A stretch of 62,078 bases of DNA from Rhizobiaceae bacterium (lineage in GTDB: Bacteria; Pseudomonadota; Alphaproteobacteria; Rhizobiales; Rhizobiaceae): assembly GCA_017643495.1 (NCBI GenBank), contig JAEPNK010000004.1, positions 1 to 62,078 on the forward strand. Direction: 5' to 3'. Both the position numbers and the translations under genes were made by a program. Positions 41,599-52,100 of this stretch are shown here, piece after piece. The notes under the pieces were generated by a model that saw nothing but the letters and a program-made list of their open reading frames with translations, did no database searches and was not told the DNA's origin. The stretch's first letter is position 1; each line of letters opens with the position of its first letter.

Positions 41599-43398
41599 AT
41601 GTCATCAGGGAAATATCTCTCCACAGAGAAGGTTCTTGGTCTGGATGAGAACTCGGGTTTCCCGCCTCTACTGCTGAAGACAATCGAAAAAATTGTTGGT
41701 GCGGACAAGATCAACCGCATCATGCGTGAAATAGGCGAGCCGTGGCCGGAGGCCGGGCCCCTCATTGATATATTGTTCAATCGGTTGAACATTAACTGGC
41801 GTTGTGAAAACCCGGAGGTGCTGGAAGGGTTGAGCGACAAACCCAAGGTTTTCGTGGCCAATCATCCATATGGTCTGCCCGATGCCTTCGCGATGTTCAG
41901 GCTTCTTACAGCATATCGCGAAAACATCCTGATTTTTGCAAACAAGTTGCTTGCAGCCACTCAACTGGAAGAAAAGCGGTTGCTGTTTGTGGATCCGTTT
42001 GCTGCCGATGTATCACGCGGACAAAACCGGAAATCAATCGCAGTCGCCTTGAAGCACTTGCGTGAAGGCGGAGACCTCGCTCTTTTCCCGGGGCGGATAT
42101 GTTCTCATTTGAAAACTTCGGACTGGACTATATCGGACAGTGAGTGGACGGATCAGGTTCGCCGGTTTGTTGAGGTCGGCGGTGGTGAAATGGTGCCCAT
42201 TTTCATCAGTGGCAGAAATTCAATGCTGTTCAATCTGTCTGGCCTGATTCATCCACGTATACGCACTTACATGCTGTTGCGGGAATTCCTGCGTGGTGGG
42301 CATGACTTTACGTTCCGGATCGGTGAACCGGTAAGTGCAACAAGTCTCTCACAGGTTTCCAAAACCGTCTCGGCTGGAACTTTTTCGCGAAGCCTTGTTT
42401 ATGCATTGAAAACAGGCGCTTCCAGTGTGCCGGACATACCTGAACTGATTGCCCCCGCTCACCGTACCGACCAGGAAGCTGCACTGGTCAGCCGAGTTCC
42501 GGCAGAAATCTCGGGAAGTAAGGTTGAGCAGATTCTGGCTGAGAAAGAAGTCATCGTTCGCCAGAACGGATATACGATTTTCCAGATGCACGGGGATGAA
42601 TGTCCCAAAACAATGGAAATGATCTGTGAAGTCCGGTTCCAGGCTTATGCATCCCAGACCAATGTGACTGATGCGGACGAACTGCGCGATACGTTCGATG
42701 AATGGTACAAACATTTCATCCTTTGGGACGAGAACCGCAAAAAGATTATCGGTGTCTATCGATATACCTTGCCGGACCCCGATAACATGCCGGTCAGTGC
42801 AGACAATCTGGTCACAAGTTCGATTTTCGACCTGTCGCCCGAATTCCAGACGTTGCTTCCCAATTCCATGGAGTTGGGGCGTGCTGCAATTCTGCCCGAG
42901 TACCAGAAAAGTTTCTCACCCCTGATGTTGCTATGGCGTGCGATCCTTGAAATTCCAAGAAGCCGAAAGTCGATCAGATATCTGTTCGGTCCGGTGACCA
43001 TGGGCAGGAATTACAATCCGGTCTCCCGTGAATTGCTGCGCCGTTACATAATGAGCAATCTAGAAGAGAAATCGATGCGTGGTTTCTTCACCCCACGCCG
43101 CTCTCTTGATCTTGATATCCCGCGTGAGGTTGATATCGGGCGTCTGGAAAAGGCCTGTAAATCCTTTGGCAGTCTGGGCAACATGATCGACGGGCTTGAA
43201 GGTGGAAAACGGCAACTGCCCGTTCTCTTCCGCCATTATGCCAATGTAGGCTGCAAATATGCAGGCTTTGGTGTTTGGAAGGAACTGGATAATGCCACCG
43301 CAGGCGTGACCATTCTTGATCTCAAAAATATCAACCGGTCACTCATCCGGCGCTATTTTGGCGAAGCAGGGGCCGTGGAATTTCTCGCCGGTCGTTAA
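41599..43398 (+). CDS. Two-domain acyltransferase, OlsF-like (candidate ornithine lipid synthase)
   Basis: A 599-residue protein with two domains. The N-terminal half resembles a lysophospholipid acyltransferase: VFVANHPYGLPDAFAMFRLL (H-x5-D) and ALFPGRICSHLKT. The C-terminal half, from about residue 310, resembles the OlsB/hemolysin-type N-acyltransferase (EVRFQAYASQTNVTDADELRDTFDEWYKHFILWD, LPNSMELGRAAILPEYQ). In bifunctional OlsF the N-acyl and O-acyl steps of ornithine lipid synthesis sit on one protein with this order. The assignment is by family; other lyso-lipid or glycine-lipid acyltransferases share the fold. ATG 41599 has GGGGA upstream. A cupin-like gene follows after 100 nt. Confidence 0.65.
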   Translation: MSSGKYLSTEKVLGLDENSGFPPLLLKTIEKIVGADKINRIMREIGEPWPEAGPLIDILFNRLNINWRCENPEVLEGLSDKPKVFVANHPYGLPDAFAMFRLLTAYRENILIFANKLLAATQLEEKRLLFVDPFAADVSRGQNRKSIAVALKHLREGGDLALFPGRICSHLKTSDWTISDSEWTDQVRRFVEVGGGEMVPIFISGRNSMLFNLSGLIHPRIRTYMLLREFLRGGHDFTFRIGEPVSATSLSQVSKTVSAGTFSRSLVYALKTGASSVPDIPELIAPAHRTDQEAALVSRVPAEISGSKVEQILAEKEVIVRQNGYTIFQMHGDECPKTMEMICEVRFQAYASQTNVTDADELRDTFDEWYKHFILWDENRKKIIGVYRYTLPDPDNMPVSADNLVTSSIFDLSPEFQTLLPNSMELGRAAILPEYQKSFSPLMLLWRAILEIPRSRKSIRYLFGPVTMGRNYNPVSRELLRRYIMSNLEEKSMRGFFTPRRSLDLDIPREVDIGRLEKACKSFGSLGNMIDGLEGGKRQLPVLFRHYANVGCKYAGFGVWKELDNATAGVTILDLKNINRSLIRRYFGEAGAVEFLAGR

Positions 43399-43498
43399 CA
43401 AACCCTTTATAAAGCCTTTCGGTTTTTCATTACCCGGCTAATCGGTTTGAAATTTGTGTTTGTTATGCATGTGTCAGAAACTACGGGGAGTAGCTGAC

Positions 43499-44437
43499 AT
43501 GAACAAATCAATCATTACCGACTGGCAGCCCGAATATGCCAAAATTTTCAGCAAACAGTCACTTCTTTTGCATCACCGTCTCAAGGAAACAGGTCTTTTT
43601 GAACGGGATTACCTTGCAGGACTGATCGAGCGTTGTCCGGAATCCAATTACAACATCAACACGATGGGGTATGATCCCGAAAATCCTACCTGGCGTGAAG
43701 GTACCAAAACCGGAATGTCCGGCCATGATGTGATTGACGCAATCGAGCGTGGGCGCATGTGGCTGAACCTGCGTCAGCTAGAGAAAGTTGATCCCGATTT
43801 TGATCGGCTTCTCACGGATATCTTCGAGGAATTCGAAGGGTATGTGCCTGAGTTTGAAACGTTCAAGCGAAAACTTGGCATTCTGATTTCTTCTCCGCTT
43901 GTCCAGGTATTTTACCATGCGGACGTGCCTGGTCAGTCACTGTGGCAGGTTGAAGGTGAAAAGCGTGTTTACGTGTACCCGAATGAAGCACCATTCTTGG
44001 AGCAAAAAAGTATTGAGGGCATTATTCTTGGGCTGCAGGAAGAAGAAATTCCCTATGAGCGTTATTTTGATGACCATGCCGAGGTTTATGACCTGAAACC
44101 GGGCGAAATGGTTCACTGGCCGCTCAATTGCCCGCATCGCGTGGAAAACAAGGATTGCCTCAATATTTCAGTCACCACAGAGCACTGGACAGGCGAATTG
44201 CGCAAAATGTATGCGGTGAATTACGCAAACGGCGTTCTTCGCAGGAAATTCGGCATGAATGGTCTGGCCCAAAACACCAGTGGTCCGGGATTTTACGCAA
44301 AAGCAGGTCTTGCAGTTGCCTGGCGCGGGCTCAAACTGGATCAGGGCGAGAAAATCATACGCAAGGTGGATTTCCGCGTCGATCCGACCTCCGAAACAGG
44401 CATGTCAGATATTGAAAGCTATGCAAAACACGGCTGA
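43499..44437 (+). CDS. Cupin/JmjC-like 2-oxoglutarate oxygenase-type protein
   Basis: A 312-residue protein with the metal-binding His-x-Asp pattern in VFYHADVPGQSLWQVEGEKRV and a distal His in HWPLNCPHRVEN, the layout of JmjC/cupin-like oxygenases. The rest of the barrel and a helical N-terminal portion do not match a named family I recall. No DNA-binding domain is seen. It follows the acyltransferase gene by 100 nt, on the same strand, with its own GGGGAG ribosome binding site. A role as a hydroxylase of the lipid product is a speculation; a regulator or unrelated oxygenase is equally possible. Confidence 0.6.
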   Translation: MNKSIITDWQPEYAKIFSKQSLLLHHRLKETGLFERDYLAGLIERCPESNYNINTMGYDPENPTWREGTKTGMSGHDVIDAIERGRMWLNLRQLEKVDPDFDRLLTDIFEEFEGYVPEFETFKRKLGILISSPLVQVFYHADVPGQSLWQVEGEKRVYVYPNEAPFLEQKSIEGIILGLQEEEIPYERYFDDHAEVYDLKPGEMVHWPLNCPHRVENKDCLNISVTTEHWTGELRKMYAVNYANGVLRRKFGMNGLAQNTSGPGFYAKAGLAVAWRGLKLDQGEKIIRKVDFRVDPTSETGMSDIESYAKHG

Positions 44438-44462
44438 ACAGGCCGCTGAAGTTTTGCAATTT

Positions 44463-44496
44463 ACACCCGCCAACTCTGGATGGCGGGTGTTTTTTT
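44463..44496 (+). terminator. Intrinsic terminator of the acyltransferase/cupin transcript
   Basis: ACACCCGCCA (44463-44472) pairs perfectly with TGGCGGGTGT (44481-44490) and is followed by T6. It ends the acyltransferase-cupin transcript just before the convergent TenA-like gene. Confidence 0.92.
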
Positions 44497-45142
44497 ATGC
44501 GCTGTATGCAGCGTTGAAGAAGTCCAGCTCGAATTGAACGGCCTTTTTGAACATTTCGGAAGCAGCATCCTTTTCGTCTTGGGCCAGCGTTTTCCAGGTT
44601 TTGTCCAGCTGCTCACGGAGATAGCTCACAACACTTTCAAAGCCTTCTCCGGAATGCAGGTCGATCCATTCTGAAAACCAGAATGGCAAGTCGTCAGAAT
44701 ATTGCGTGTATTGTTCTGCCCAACTCAGGTATGTCCATTCGGCAACCACGAGAACGGCAAGCATCTGTTCGTAGCGCCCGGATTTGCGGGCTTCTTCCAT
44801 CAGGTCCTGAAAGGCGCTTGTCTCGGGGGCGGGGGGAGCATCTTGCCGGGCTTTGGAAATTCCAAGGGCGACAAAGCTTCGTTGGAAATACGTGTTCTCG
44901 GTACTCGTCACCAGCGCCAGGAATTGCGCTGCCGGCACGCTGTCATTGATTGTCGGGGCATGAGCTATGGCCGTAGCAAGCAAGCGGACAAAATTGTCGA
45001 TAAACTTGTAATCCTGGACCAGATACCAACCCATTTTGCTTTCGGGCAGGGTTCCTGCTGCCAGTTCAGCACAGAATTCGTGGTTGATGACTGCGTTCCA
45101 TGTCTGGAGGTCATTGTTTTTGAGTTGTTCTGTTGCGTTCAC
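44495..45142 (-). CDS. TenA-like protein lacking the active-site cysteine
   Basis: A 215-residue all-helical TenA/PqqC-fold protein. The region equivalent to the catalytic Cys of TenA (normally LPCxWxY) reads VLVVAEWTYLSWAEQY, so the Cys is replaced and a Glu appears beside the Trp, as in the TenA_E group. TenA_E enzymes salvage formylaminopyrimidine and are found with thiamine salvage genes. FIDNFVRLLATAIAHAP and HSGEGFESVVSYLREQLD are typical. The initiator is GTG 45142. No thiamine genes are nearby, so substrate remains open. Confidence 0.75.
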   Translation of the reverse strand: MNATEQLKNNDLQTWNAVINHEFCAELAAGTLPESKMGWYLVQDYKFIDNFVRLLATAIAHAPTINDSVPAAQFLALVTSTENTYFQRSFVALGISKARQDAPPAPETSAFQDLMEEARKSGRYEQMLAVLVVAEWTYLSWAEQYTQYSDDLPFWFSEWIDLHSGEGFESVVSYLREQLDKTWKTLAQDEKDAASEMFKKAVQFELDFFNAAYSA

Positions 45143-45390
45143 GGGGAGAGGCCTCTTGTGGCTTTTATGGAAATCAGGATGGAAAAAATGCTCATAAACC
45201 CTTGCGCTTTCGAAACCAAGGGGTTAGATACTTTTCATCGAACATTGAGTGTGTGCGGACAGGAGTAATCCGTCTGGCGCATATTTTTTATGTCTTGCAA
45301 GCGGTTGAATGGTTTGTGCATGTTCGGTACGGATCAGCAATGATTCTTTTGAATTGAAAATTCATGCAAACAGCTAGTCAGGCAGTTTTT

Positions 45391-45591
45391 ATGGCCGCTA
45401 AAACAAATCCTTTCACCTTCCTGCAGCAGGTGCGGACGGAAGTATCCAAGGTTACCTGGCCTTCGAGGCGGGAAACCACGGTAAGTTCTATCATGGTGTT
45501 CATCATGGTTTTCCTTGCCGGACTGTTCTTCTTTCTGGTTGATCAGGGCTTGAGTTGGGTTGTTGGTTTGCTGCTCAGCCTTGGCGGTTGA
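45391..45591 (+). CDS. secE: Preprotein translocase subunit SecE
   Basis: A 66-residue single-span SecE with FTFLQQVRTEVSKVTWPSRRET (the conserved amphipathic motif) followed by one membrane helix at about 35-60. It stabilises SecY in the SecYEG channel. ATG 45391 gives the usual N-terminus; the frame extends to 45364. nusG follows after 43 nt. Confidence 0.93.
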   Translation: MAAKTNPFTFLQQVRTEVSKVTWPSRRETTVSSIMVFIMVFLAGLFFFLVDQGLSWVVGLLLSLGG

Positions 45592-45634
45592 GGGTATTTG
45601 GATTTTCTGACGTTACGAGGAATGGCAGACTGAC

Positions 45635-46165
45635 ATGGCACACCGGTGGTACATTGTTCACGCTTACTCGAATTTCGAGAAGAAAGTGGCTGAATCTATA
45701 CAGGAGCAAGCGCGCCAGAAGGGGCTTGAGCACCTTTTCGAGGCGGTTATGGTTCCGACCGAGAAGGTTGTTGAGGTTCGTCGTGGTCGCAAGGTGGACG
45801 CCGAGCGCAAGTTCTTTCCCGGCTACGTGCTGGTAAAGATGGAAATGACCGACCAGGCATTTCACCTTATCAAGAATACGCCGAAGGTTACCGGTTTTCT
45901 TGGTTCTGACAACAAGCCGCAGCCAATTACCGAGCGTGAGGCAAACCAGATTCTGAACCAGGTTCAGGAGGGTGTGGATCGTCCGAAGCCGTCCATCATG
46001 TTTGATGTTGGCGAGAATATTCGCGTTTCCGATGGTCCGTTTGCTTCCTTTAATGGCATTGTTCAGGAAGTTGACGAGGAGCGTGCGCGCCTCAAGGTGG
46101 AAGTATCAATTTTTGGCCGGGCTACCCCGGTCGATCTCGAATACGGACAGGTCGAAAAACTCTGA
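45635..46165 (+). CDS. nusG: Transcription termination/antitermination protein NusG
   Basis: A 176-residue NusG with the NGN domain (RWYIVHAYSNFEKKVAESIQEQARQKGLE) and the KOW domain (GENIRVSDGPFASFNGIVQEVDEERARLKVEVSIFGR). It links RNA polymerase to Rho and to the ribosome. Its position between secE and rplK is the standard bacterial order. Confidence 0.96.
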   Translation: MAHRWYIVHAYSNFEKKVAESIQEQARQKGLEHLFEAVMVPTEKVVEVRRGRKVDAERKFFPGYVLVKMEMTDQAFHLIKNTPKVTGFLGSDNKPQPITEREANQILNQVQEGVDRPKPSIMFDVGENIRVSDGPFASFNGIVQEVDEERARLKVEVSIFGRATPVDLEYGQVEKL

Positions 46166-46318
46166 CTGAACCGGAAGTGTGTGCTTTCGGCCAGACGAGG
46201 GTGTTTGGGCGTGTCCGTTAAACCTGTGGAAGGAAAGGCTGATCTGGCCGGTCAGTAGCTGCCGCACCACAAAAACCTAACCGGTCGGCTTGAGGGTCGA
46301 CATCAAAAGGAAAATGAA
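46166..46318. other. nusG-rplK intergenic region
   Basis: 153 bp with no coding frame of note. It likely carries the rplK leader and the promoter for the ribosomal protein genes. No clear hairpin beyond short GC-rich stems was identified. Confidence 0.4.
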
Positions 46319-46747
46319 ATGGCCAAGAAAATCAGTGGATACCTGAAGCTTCAGGTGCCTGCAGGCAATGCTTCTCCTTCGCCGCCAATTGGTCCGGCGC
46401 TTGGTCAGCGTGGCCTGAATATCATGGAATTCTGCAAGGCGTTCAACGCAAAGACGCAGGAAATGGAGAAGGGTTCTCCTGTTCCTGTAGAGATTACGAT
46501 ATACGCGGACAAGTCCTTCACATTCGAGATGAAGCAGCCGCCTATGTCCTATTTCATCAAGAAAGCCTTGAATATCTCTTCCGGTTCAAAAGAGCCGGGC
46601 CGTGCAACGGCCGGTACTCTGAAGCGCGACCAGGTTCGTGAGATTGCCGAGAAAAAGATGCCTGACCTCAATGCAGGTGACATCGAGGCTGCCATGCGCA
46701 TTGTTGAAGGTTCTGCCCGCTCGATGGGCATCGAGGTGGAGGGCTGA
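46319..46747 (+). CDS. rplK: 50S ribosomal protein L11
   Basis: A 142-residue L11 that binds the GTPase-associated region of 23S r[36 protein letters not shown] and the C-terminal [26 protein letters not shown]. Complete and typical in length. It precedes rplA by 2 nt, in the standard L11 operon layout. Confidence 0.97.
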   Translation: MAKKISGYLKLQVPAGNASPSPPIGPALGQRGLNIMEFCKAFNAKTQEMEKGSPVPVEITIYADKSFTFEMKQPPMSYFIKKALNISSGSKEPGRATAGTLKRDQVREIAEKKMPDLNAGDIEAAMRIVEGSARSMGIEVEG

Positions 46748-46749
46748 TC

Positions 46750-47436
46750 ATGGCTGGAAAACGTTTTAAAAACGCAATGGAAGGCGTCGATCGCAAGGAA
46801 TTGTATACGCTTGCTGATGCCGTTTCCATGATCAAGGAGCGCGCAACTGCCAAGTTTGATGAAACTGTTGAAGTTTCAATGAACCTCGGTGTTGATCCGC
46901 GCCACTCTGACCAGATGGTGCGTGGTGTTGTAACCCTTCCCAATGGTACAGGCCGTGATGTCCGTGTTGCCGTATTTGCCAAGGACGACAAGGCTGATGA
47001 GGCCAAGGCCGCTGGTGCAGATATCGTTGGTGCAGAAGACCTTATGGAAAAGGTGCAGGGCGGTGAAATCAACTTTGATCGTTGTATCGCAACACCGGAC
47101 ATGATGCCGCTTGTCGGTCGTCTTGGTAAGGTACTTGGTCCGCGCAACCTTATGCCGAACCCGAAGACCGGCACCGTAACCATGGATGTCAAGGCTGCTG
47201 TTGAAGCTGCCAAGGGTGGTGCTGTTTCATTCCGCGCCGAGAAGGCTGGTATTGTGCATGCGGGTGTGGGCAAGGCTTCATTCGATGCATCAAAGCTTGA
47301 AGAAAATATTCGAGCATTTGCTGATGCGGTTAACAAGGCAAAGCCTTCTGGCGCCAAGGGAACCTATCTGAAGCGTGTTGCAATTTCATCGACCATGGGT
47401 CCGGGCGTGAAAATCGATCCGGCCAGCGTGGTCTGA
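46750..47436 (+). CDS. rplA: 50S ribosomal protein L1
   Basis: A 228-residue L1 with the domains [28 protein letters not shown] and [25 protein letters not shown]1 binds 23S rRNA and, when free, usually represses its own L11 operon by binding the mRNA leader. It is followed by a 410-nt untranslated leader before rplJ. Confidence 0.97.
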   Translation: MAGKRFKNAMEGVDRKELYTLADAVSMIKERATAKFDETVEVSMNLGVDPRHSDQMVRGVVTLPNGTGRDVRVAVFAKDDKADEAKAAGADIVGAEDLMEKVQGGEINFDRCIATPDMMPLVGRLGKVLGPRNLMPNPKTGTVTMDVKAAVEAAKGGAVSFRAEKAGIVHAGVGKASFDASKLEENIRAFADAVNKAKPSGAKGTYLKRVAISSTMGPGVKIDPASVV

Positions 47437-47846
47437 TGCTTTTCGGTTGGTGATCTGCGCCATTGGTTGCGCGGATCATGCAGCCGGATAACAAGAATTC
47501 CGGTCCGGATTATCCGGGTCGGTACGTTTCCCGAGGCTTGTTGCCAACGGAAGCACCTGTCCGAGACTGTGGGCGATCATCACTTCGTGTGTGGATCTTA
47601 ATCAGGCCTGCAATAGACGGGAGTGAGAACGAAATTCGGGGCTTAGTCCCAAACTTCGGTTCAAGCTCTTTTTGCCTTGTCGTTGGGTGGTGGGCGTCAG
47701 TCCATCATGAAGTCTGCGACCTGGGACAGGACTTTGAGCGTTGTCAGCGCGATTGGGTTTTGTCTCGGCAAATACCTGTCTGCTGACGACAAAAGCAACC
47801 GGGTCGCCATGCTTCTGTATGGCAATCCAAATGGAGAGAAGAGACT
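47437..47846 (+). promoter_or_regulatory. rplJ leader region with candidate attenuator
   Basis: A 410-nt gap before rplJ, of the kind that carries the L10 leader. A candidate attenuator lies at about 47641-47673: GCTT pairs with AAGC around an inner AAC-TTCG-GTT hairpin, with TCTTTTT following. The ORF at 47463-47786 looks spurious. L10-L7/L12 binding to a kink-turn in such leaders represses rplJL; I did not find the kink-turn with certainty. Other parts of the leader have no clear features. Confidence 0.5.
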
Positions 47847-48365
47847 GTGGAAAGAGCGGAAAAACGCGAGTTTGTAGCTTCCATGAACGAAGTGTTCGCT
47901 AATGCGGGCGCTGTGGTTGTTGCACACTACACAGGGCTTACCGTTGCCGACATGAGCACCTTGCGTGTGCAAATGAAGGAAGCGGGCGGCACTGTAAAAG
48001 TCGCAAAAAACCGTCTTGCCAAGCTCGCTCTCGAAGGCACGGATGTAGCTCACATCTCCGAATTGTTCACAGGCCAGACGCTTGTAGCTTTTTCGGACGA
48101 TCCTGTGGCTGCACCGAAGGTGGCTGTTGAATTCGCCAAGAAAAACGACAAGCTCGTTATTCTCGGCGGAGCAATGGGAGCCACCAACCTCGATGTCAAT
48201 GGTGTCAAGTCGCTAGCCGAACTGCCATCACTTGATGAACTTCGCGGTAAGCTGGTTGGCATGATTTCAACGCCTGCCCAGCGCATTGCGATGGTCACGA
48301 AAGCACCTGCCGGTCAGGTTGCTCGTGTTATCGGGGCTTATGCCGACAAGGGTGAAGCGGCGTAA
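47847..48365 (+). CDS. rplJ: 50S ribosomal protein L10
   Basis: A 172-residue L10, the base of the ribosomal stalk: [40 protein letters not shown] and the C-terminal helices that carry L7/L12 dimers ([27 protein letters not shown]). The start is GTG 47847, with GGAGAGAAGAG upstream. It is followed by rplL after 69 nt. Confidence 0.96.
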   Translation: MERAEKREFVASMNEVFANAGAVVVAHYTGLTVADMSTLRVQMKEAGGTVKVAKNRLAKLALEGTDVAHISELFTGQTLVAFSDDPVAAPKVAVEFAKKNDKLVILGGAMGATNLDVNGVKSLAELPSLDELRGKLVGMISTPAQRIAMVTKAPAGQVARVIGAYADKGEAA

Positions 48366-48434
48366 GGCTGTTTCTTACACATAGCTTGCGAATGCCAAGG
48401 CATTCGATTTGAACTGAAGTCAAAGGAACCAAAA

Positions 48435-48815
48435 ATGGCTGATCTTGAAAAAATCGTGGACGACCTGTCTGCACTGACTGTCCTGGAAGCTGCTGAGCTT
48501 TCCAAGATGCTTGAAGAAAAATGGGGCGTTTCTGCTGCTGCTCCTGTTGCTGTTGCTGCTGCTGGCGGCGCTGCTGGTGGTGGCGAAGCTGCTGCTGAAG
48601 AGAAAGACGAATTCGATGTCGTTCTTACAGATGCAGGCGCTTCCAAAATCAACGTGATCAAGGAAGTACGTGGCATCACAGGTCTTGGCCTCAAAGAAGC
48701 CAAAGAGCTTGTTGAAGCTGCTCCAAAGGCGGTCAAGGAAGCTGCTGCCAAAGCAGAAGCTGAAGAAATCAAAGCCAAACTTGAAGCTGCAGGCGCCAAA
48801 GTCGAGCTCAAGTAA
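48435..48815 (+). CDS. rplL: 50S ribosomal protein L7/L12
   Basis: A 126-residue stalk protein: the N-terminal dimerisation helices ([32 protein letters not shown]), an Ala-rich hinge ([21 protein letters not shown]) that reads as a GCTG-rich DNA stretch, and the C-terminal factor-binding domain ([41 protein letters not shown]). Complete. A hairpin follows at 48823-48848 before rpoB. Confidence 0.97.
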   Translation: MADLEKIVDDLSALTVLEAAELSKMLEEKWGVSAAAPVAVAAAGGAAGGGEAAAEEKDEFDVVLTDAGASKINVIKEVRGITGLGLKEAKELVEAAPKAVKEAAAKAEAEEIKAKLEAAGAKVELK

Positions 48816-49105
48816 GGAATATCGACGGGGAATCATGTATCCCTGTCGCAGACAATATTCGGCTTCGGATCCGTCCGGAGCCTCTTGTATCAGGGACGGC
48901 CGGTTGCATGGGTCGCGGTTACAGGTGGAACAATGATCTGGTGCAATACCGGATCAGGGCTAGTCAGAACTGTCAGCCCGCAGTTCGCGAAGCGCAAATT
49001 ACAATCCGGTTTCCGGTTGGTGTCTCGATATGCGGTCAGTGTGGTGTTTCCGTTTGTGTCTTGAGAACCGCAGGATGTCGGGTACAGAAAAGCTAAGGTG
49101 CAAAA
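48816..49105 (+). promoter_or_regulatory. rplL-rpoB intergenic region with hairpin
   Basis: 290 nt without a supported gene. A stem CGACGGGGA (48823-48831) with TCCCTGTCG (48840-48848), one G-U, stands 7 nt after the rplL stop. It lacks a U-tract. In other bacteria the rplL-rpoB gap holds an attenuator or RNase III site that lowers rpoBC relative to rplJL; this stem is a candidate for that role. Confidence 0.5.
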
Positions 49106-52100
49106 ATGGCTAAAAACCATGTTTTCAATGGTCGTAAACGCGTAAGAAAGTTCTACGGTAACATCAGCGAAGTGGCCCAGATGCCAAACCTCATCGAGGT
49201 TCAGAAACAGTCTTATGACGCGTTTCTGATGTTTGATGAGCGTGAAGAAGGGCGTCCTGACGAAGGACTTCAGGCTGTTTTCAATTCTGTTTTCCCAATC
49301 AGCGACTTTACCGGCGCGTCGATGCTGGAATTCGTCCGCTACGAGTTCGATCCTCCCAAATATGATGTTGAGGAATGCCGTCAGCGTGACATGACCTATG
49401 CTGCACCGTTGAAGGTAACGCTCCGTCTGATCGTGTTTGATATTGATGAGGATACCGGCGCGAAATCCGTCAAGGATATCAAGGAGCAGGAAGTCTATAT
49501 GGGCGACATGCCCCTCATGACAGGTAATGGTACTTTTATCGTCAACGGCACCGAACGCGTAATTGTTTCCCAGATGCACCGTTCTCCTGGTGTGTTTTTC
49601 GACCATGACAAGGGCAAGTCGCATTCTTCCGGCAAGCTTCTTTTTGCTGCCCGTATCATTCCTTATCGCGGTTCATGGCTCGATGTTGAATTTGATGCCA
49701 AGGACGTAGTGCACGCAAGGATTGACCGTCGCCGCAAACTGCCTGTTACAACATTGTTGATGGCACTTGGCCTGTCACCCGAAGAAATTCTGGAAACCTT
49801 CTATACCTCATCGACTGTTTCCCGTGACGGTGAAGGGTGGAAAATACCTTTCGATGGCGAAAGCATGAAGGGTAACAAGGCTGAAGCAGACCTTATCGAT
49901 GCTGACAGTGGCGAAGTTGTTCTTGAAATCGGCAAGAAAATGACTGCGCGCACCATCCGCCAGTTGAATGAAAAAGGTGTAAAACACCTGCGGATTACCA
50001 ATGAGCAGCTCTACGGAAAATATGTTTCCGAAGACATCGTGAACACGAAAACCGGTGAAATCTATCTTGAAGCCGGTGACGAGATCGACGAGAAGGCTGT
50101 CGAAACGCTTGATGAAGCTAAAATCAAGAGTGTTCCCGTTCTCGATATCGATTACGTGAATGTCGGTCCGTATATCCGCAACACGCTTTCTGCAGACAAG
50201 AATGACAGCACGCAGGATGCGCTGTTCGACATTTATCGTGTCATGCGCCCTGGTGAACCGCCAACCATGGAAACCGCACAGGCCATGTTCGAATCGCTGT
50301 TCTTTGATTCAGAACGCTATGACCTGTCTGCTGTTGGCCGCGTGAAAATGAATATCCGTCTTGACCAGGAAGTTGACGATACAGTCCGCGTTCTGCGTAA
50401 GGACGACATTCTGGAAGTGGTAAAGACGCTGGTTGATCTGCGTGACGGCAAGGGAGAAATCGACGATATCGACAATCTCGGAAACCGTCGTGTTCGCTCC
50501 GTTGGTGAATTGATGGAAAACCAGTATCGCATCGGTTTGCTGCGTATGGAACGGGCCATCAAGGAACGCATGTCTTCCATTGAGGTAGACACAGTGATGC
50601 CTCAGGACCTGATTAACGCGAAACCTGCCGCTGCAGCTGTGCGTGAATTCTTCGGTTCCTCTCAGCTTTCACAGTTCATGGACCAGACCAACCCGCTTTC
50701 AGAGATTACCCACAAGCGTCGTCTATCAGCGCTTGGGCCGGGCGGTCTTACCCGTGAGCGTGCAGGTTTTGAAGTTCGTGACGTGCATCCGACCCACTAC
50801 GGCCGGATCTGTCCGATTGAGACGCCGGAAGGTCCGAACATCGGTCTGATCAATTCTCTGGCTACCTTTGCCCGCGTCAACAAGTACGGCTTTATCGAAA
50901 GCCCGTACCGCAAAGTTGTCGACAGCAAGGTTACGGAAGAGGTTGTCTACCTTTCAGCAATGGAAGAAGCCCGCTACAACGTGGCCCAGGCAAACGCTGA
51001 TCTGGACGACAAGGGTGAATTCACCAGTGAATTCGTGACCTGCCGCAAGGCAGGGGAAGTCATGATGGTGCCCCGTGAAAACGTTGAATTGATGGACGTT
51101 TCTCCGAAACAGCTTGTATCCGTTGCTTCCTCGCTCATTCCGTTCCTGGAAAACGACGACGCCAACCGGGCCCTGATGGGATCAAACATGATGCGTCAGG
51201 CTGTGCCACTGGTACGTGCCGAAGCCCCATTTGTGGGAACCGGCATGGAATCGGTTGTTGCCCGGGACTCCGGTGCTGCGATTGCTGCCAAACGGACAGG
51301 TATCGTTGACCAGGTTGATGCAACCCGTATCGTTATCCGTGCAACGGAAGAACTGGATGCATCAAAGTCGGGCGTTGACATTTATCGCCTGCAGAAGTTC
51401 CAGCGTTCCAACCAGTCTACCTGTATCAACCAGCGGCCACTCGTGACTGTTGGTGACCAGATCACGAAAGGCGACATCATTGCTGATGGCCCGTCAACGG
51501 ATCTGGGCGATCTGGCACTGGGCCGCAACGTGCTGGTCGCGTTCATGCCCTGGAACGGCTACAACTACGAGGATTCAATCCTGCTTTCCGAGCGCATTGT
51601 GCGCGATGACATCTTCACCTCGATCCATATCGAGGAATATGAGGTCATGGCACGCGATACGAAGCTCGGGCCAGAAGAAATCACCCGCGACATTCCGAAC
51701 GTTTCAGAAGAGGCTCTCAAGAATCTCGATGAAGCGGGCATCACTTACATTGGTGCGGAAGTTGGACCGGGCGACATTCTCGTCGGCAAGATCACGCCAA
51801 AAGGCGAAAGCCCGATGACACCTGAAGAGAAGCTTCTTCGTGCGATCTTCGGTGAAAAGGCTTCTGATGTTCGGGATACCTCCCTGCGTATGCCGCCCGG
51901 AGCGTTTGGTACAGTCGTGGAAGTTCGCGTCTTCAACCGTCACGGTATTGAAAAAGACGAACGCGCGATGTCAATCGAGCGTGAGGAAATTGAAGCCCTT
52001 GCAAAAGACCGCGATGACGAGCAGGCCATTCTGGACCGTAACGTCTACAGCCGTCTTTCCGACATGCTGAAAGGCAATGAAGGGATTGCTGGACCAAAAG

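Noticed and set aside
45143-45390. tRNA-Trp gene expected before secE in some alphaproteobacteria
   Set aside because: I searched for the TTCGA loop and CCA end and found no cloverleaf; no tRNA is present in the window.
47463-47786. 107-codon plus-strand frame in the rplJ leader
   Set aside because: No family and it lies in a leader expected to be untranslated; better explained as chance.
48537-48600. Repetitive GCTG-rich DNA in rplL
   Set aside because: It encodes the normal Ala/Gly hinge of L7/L12 and is not a functional DNA repeat.
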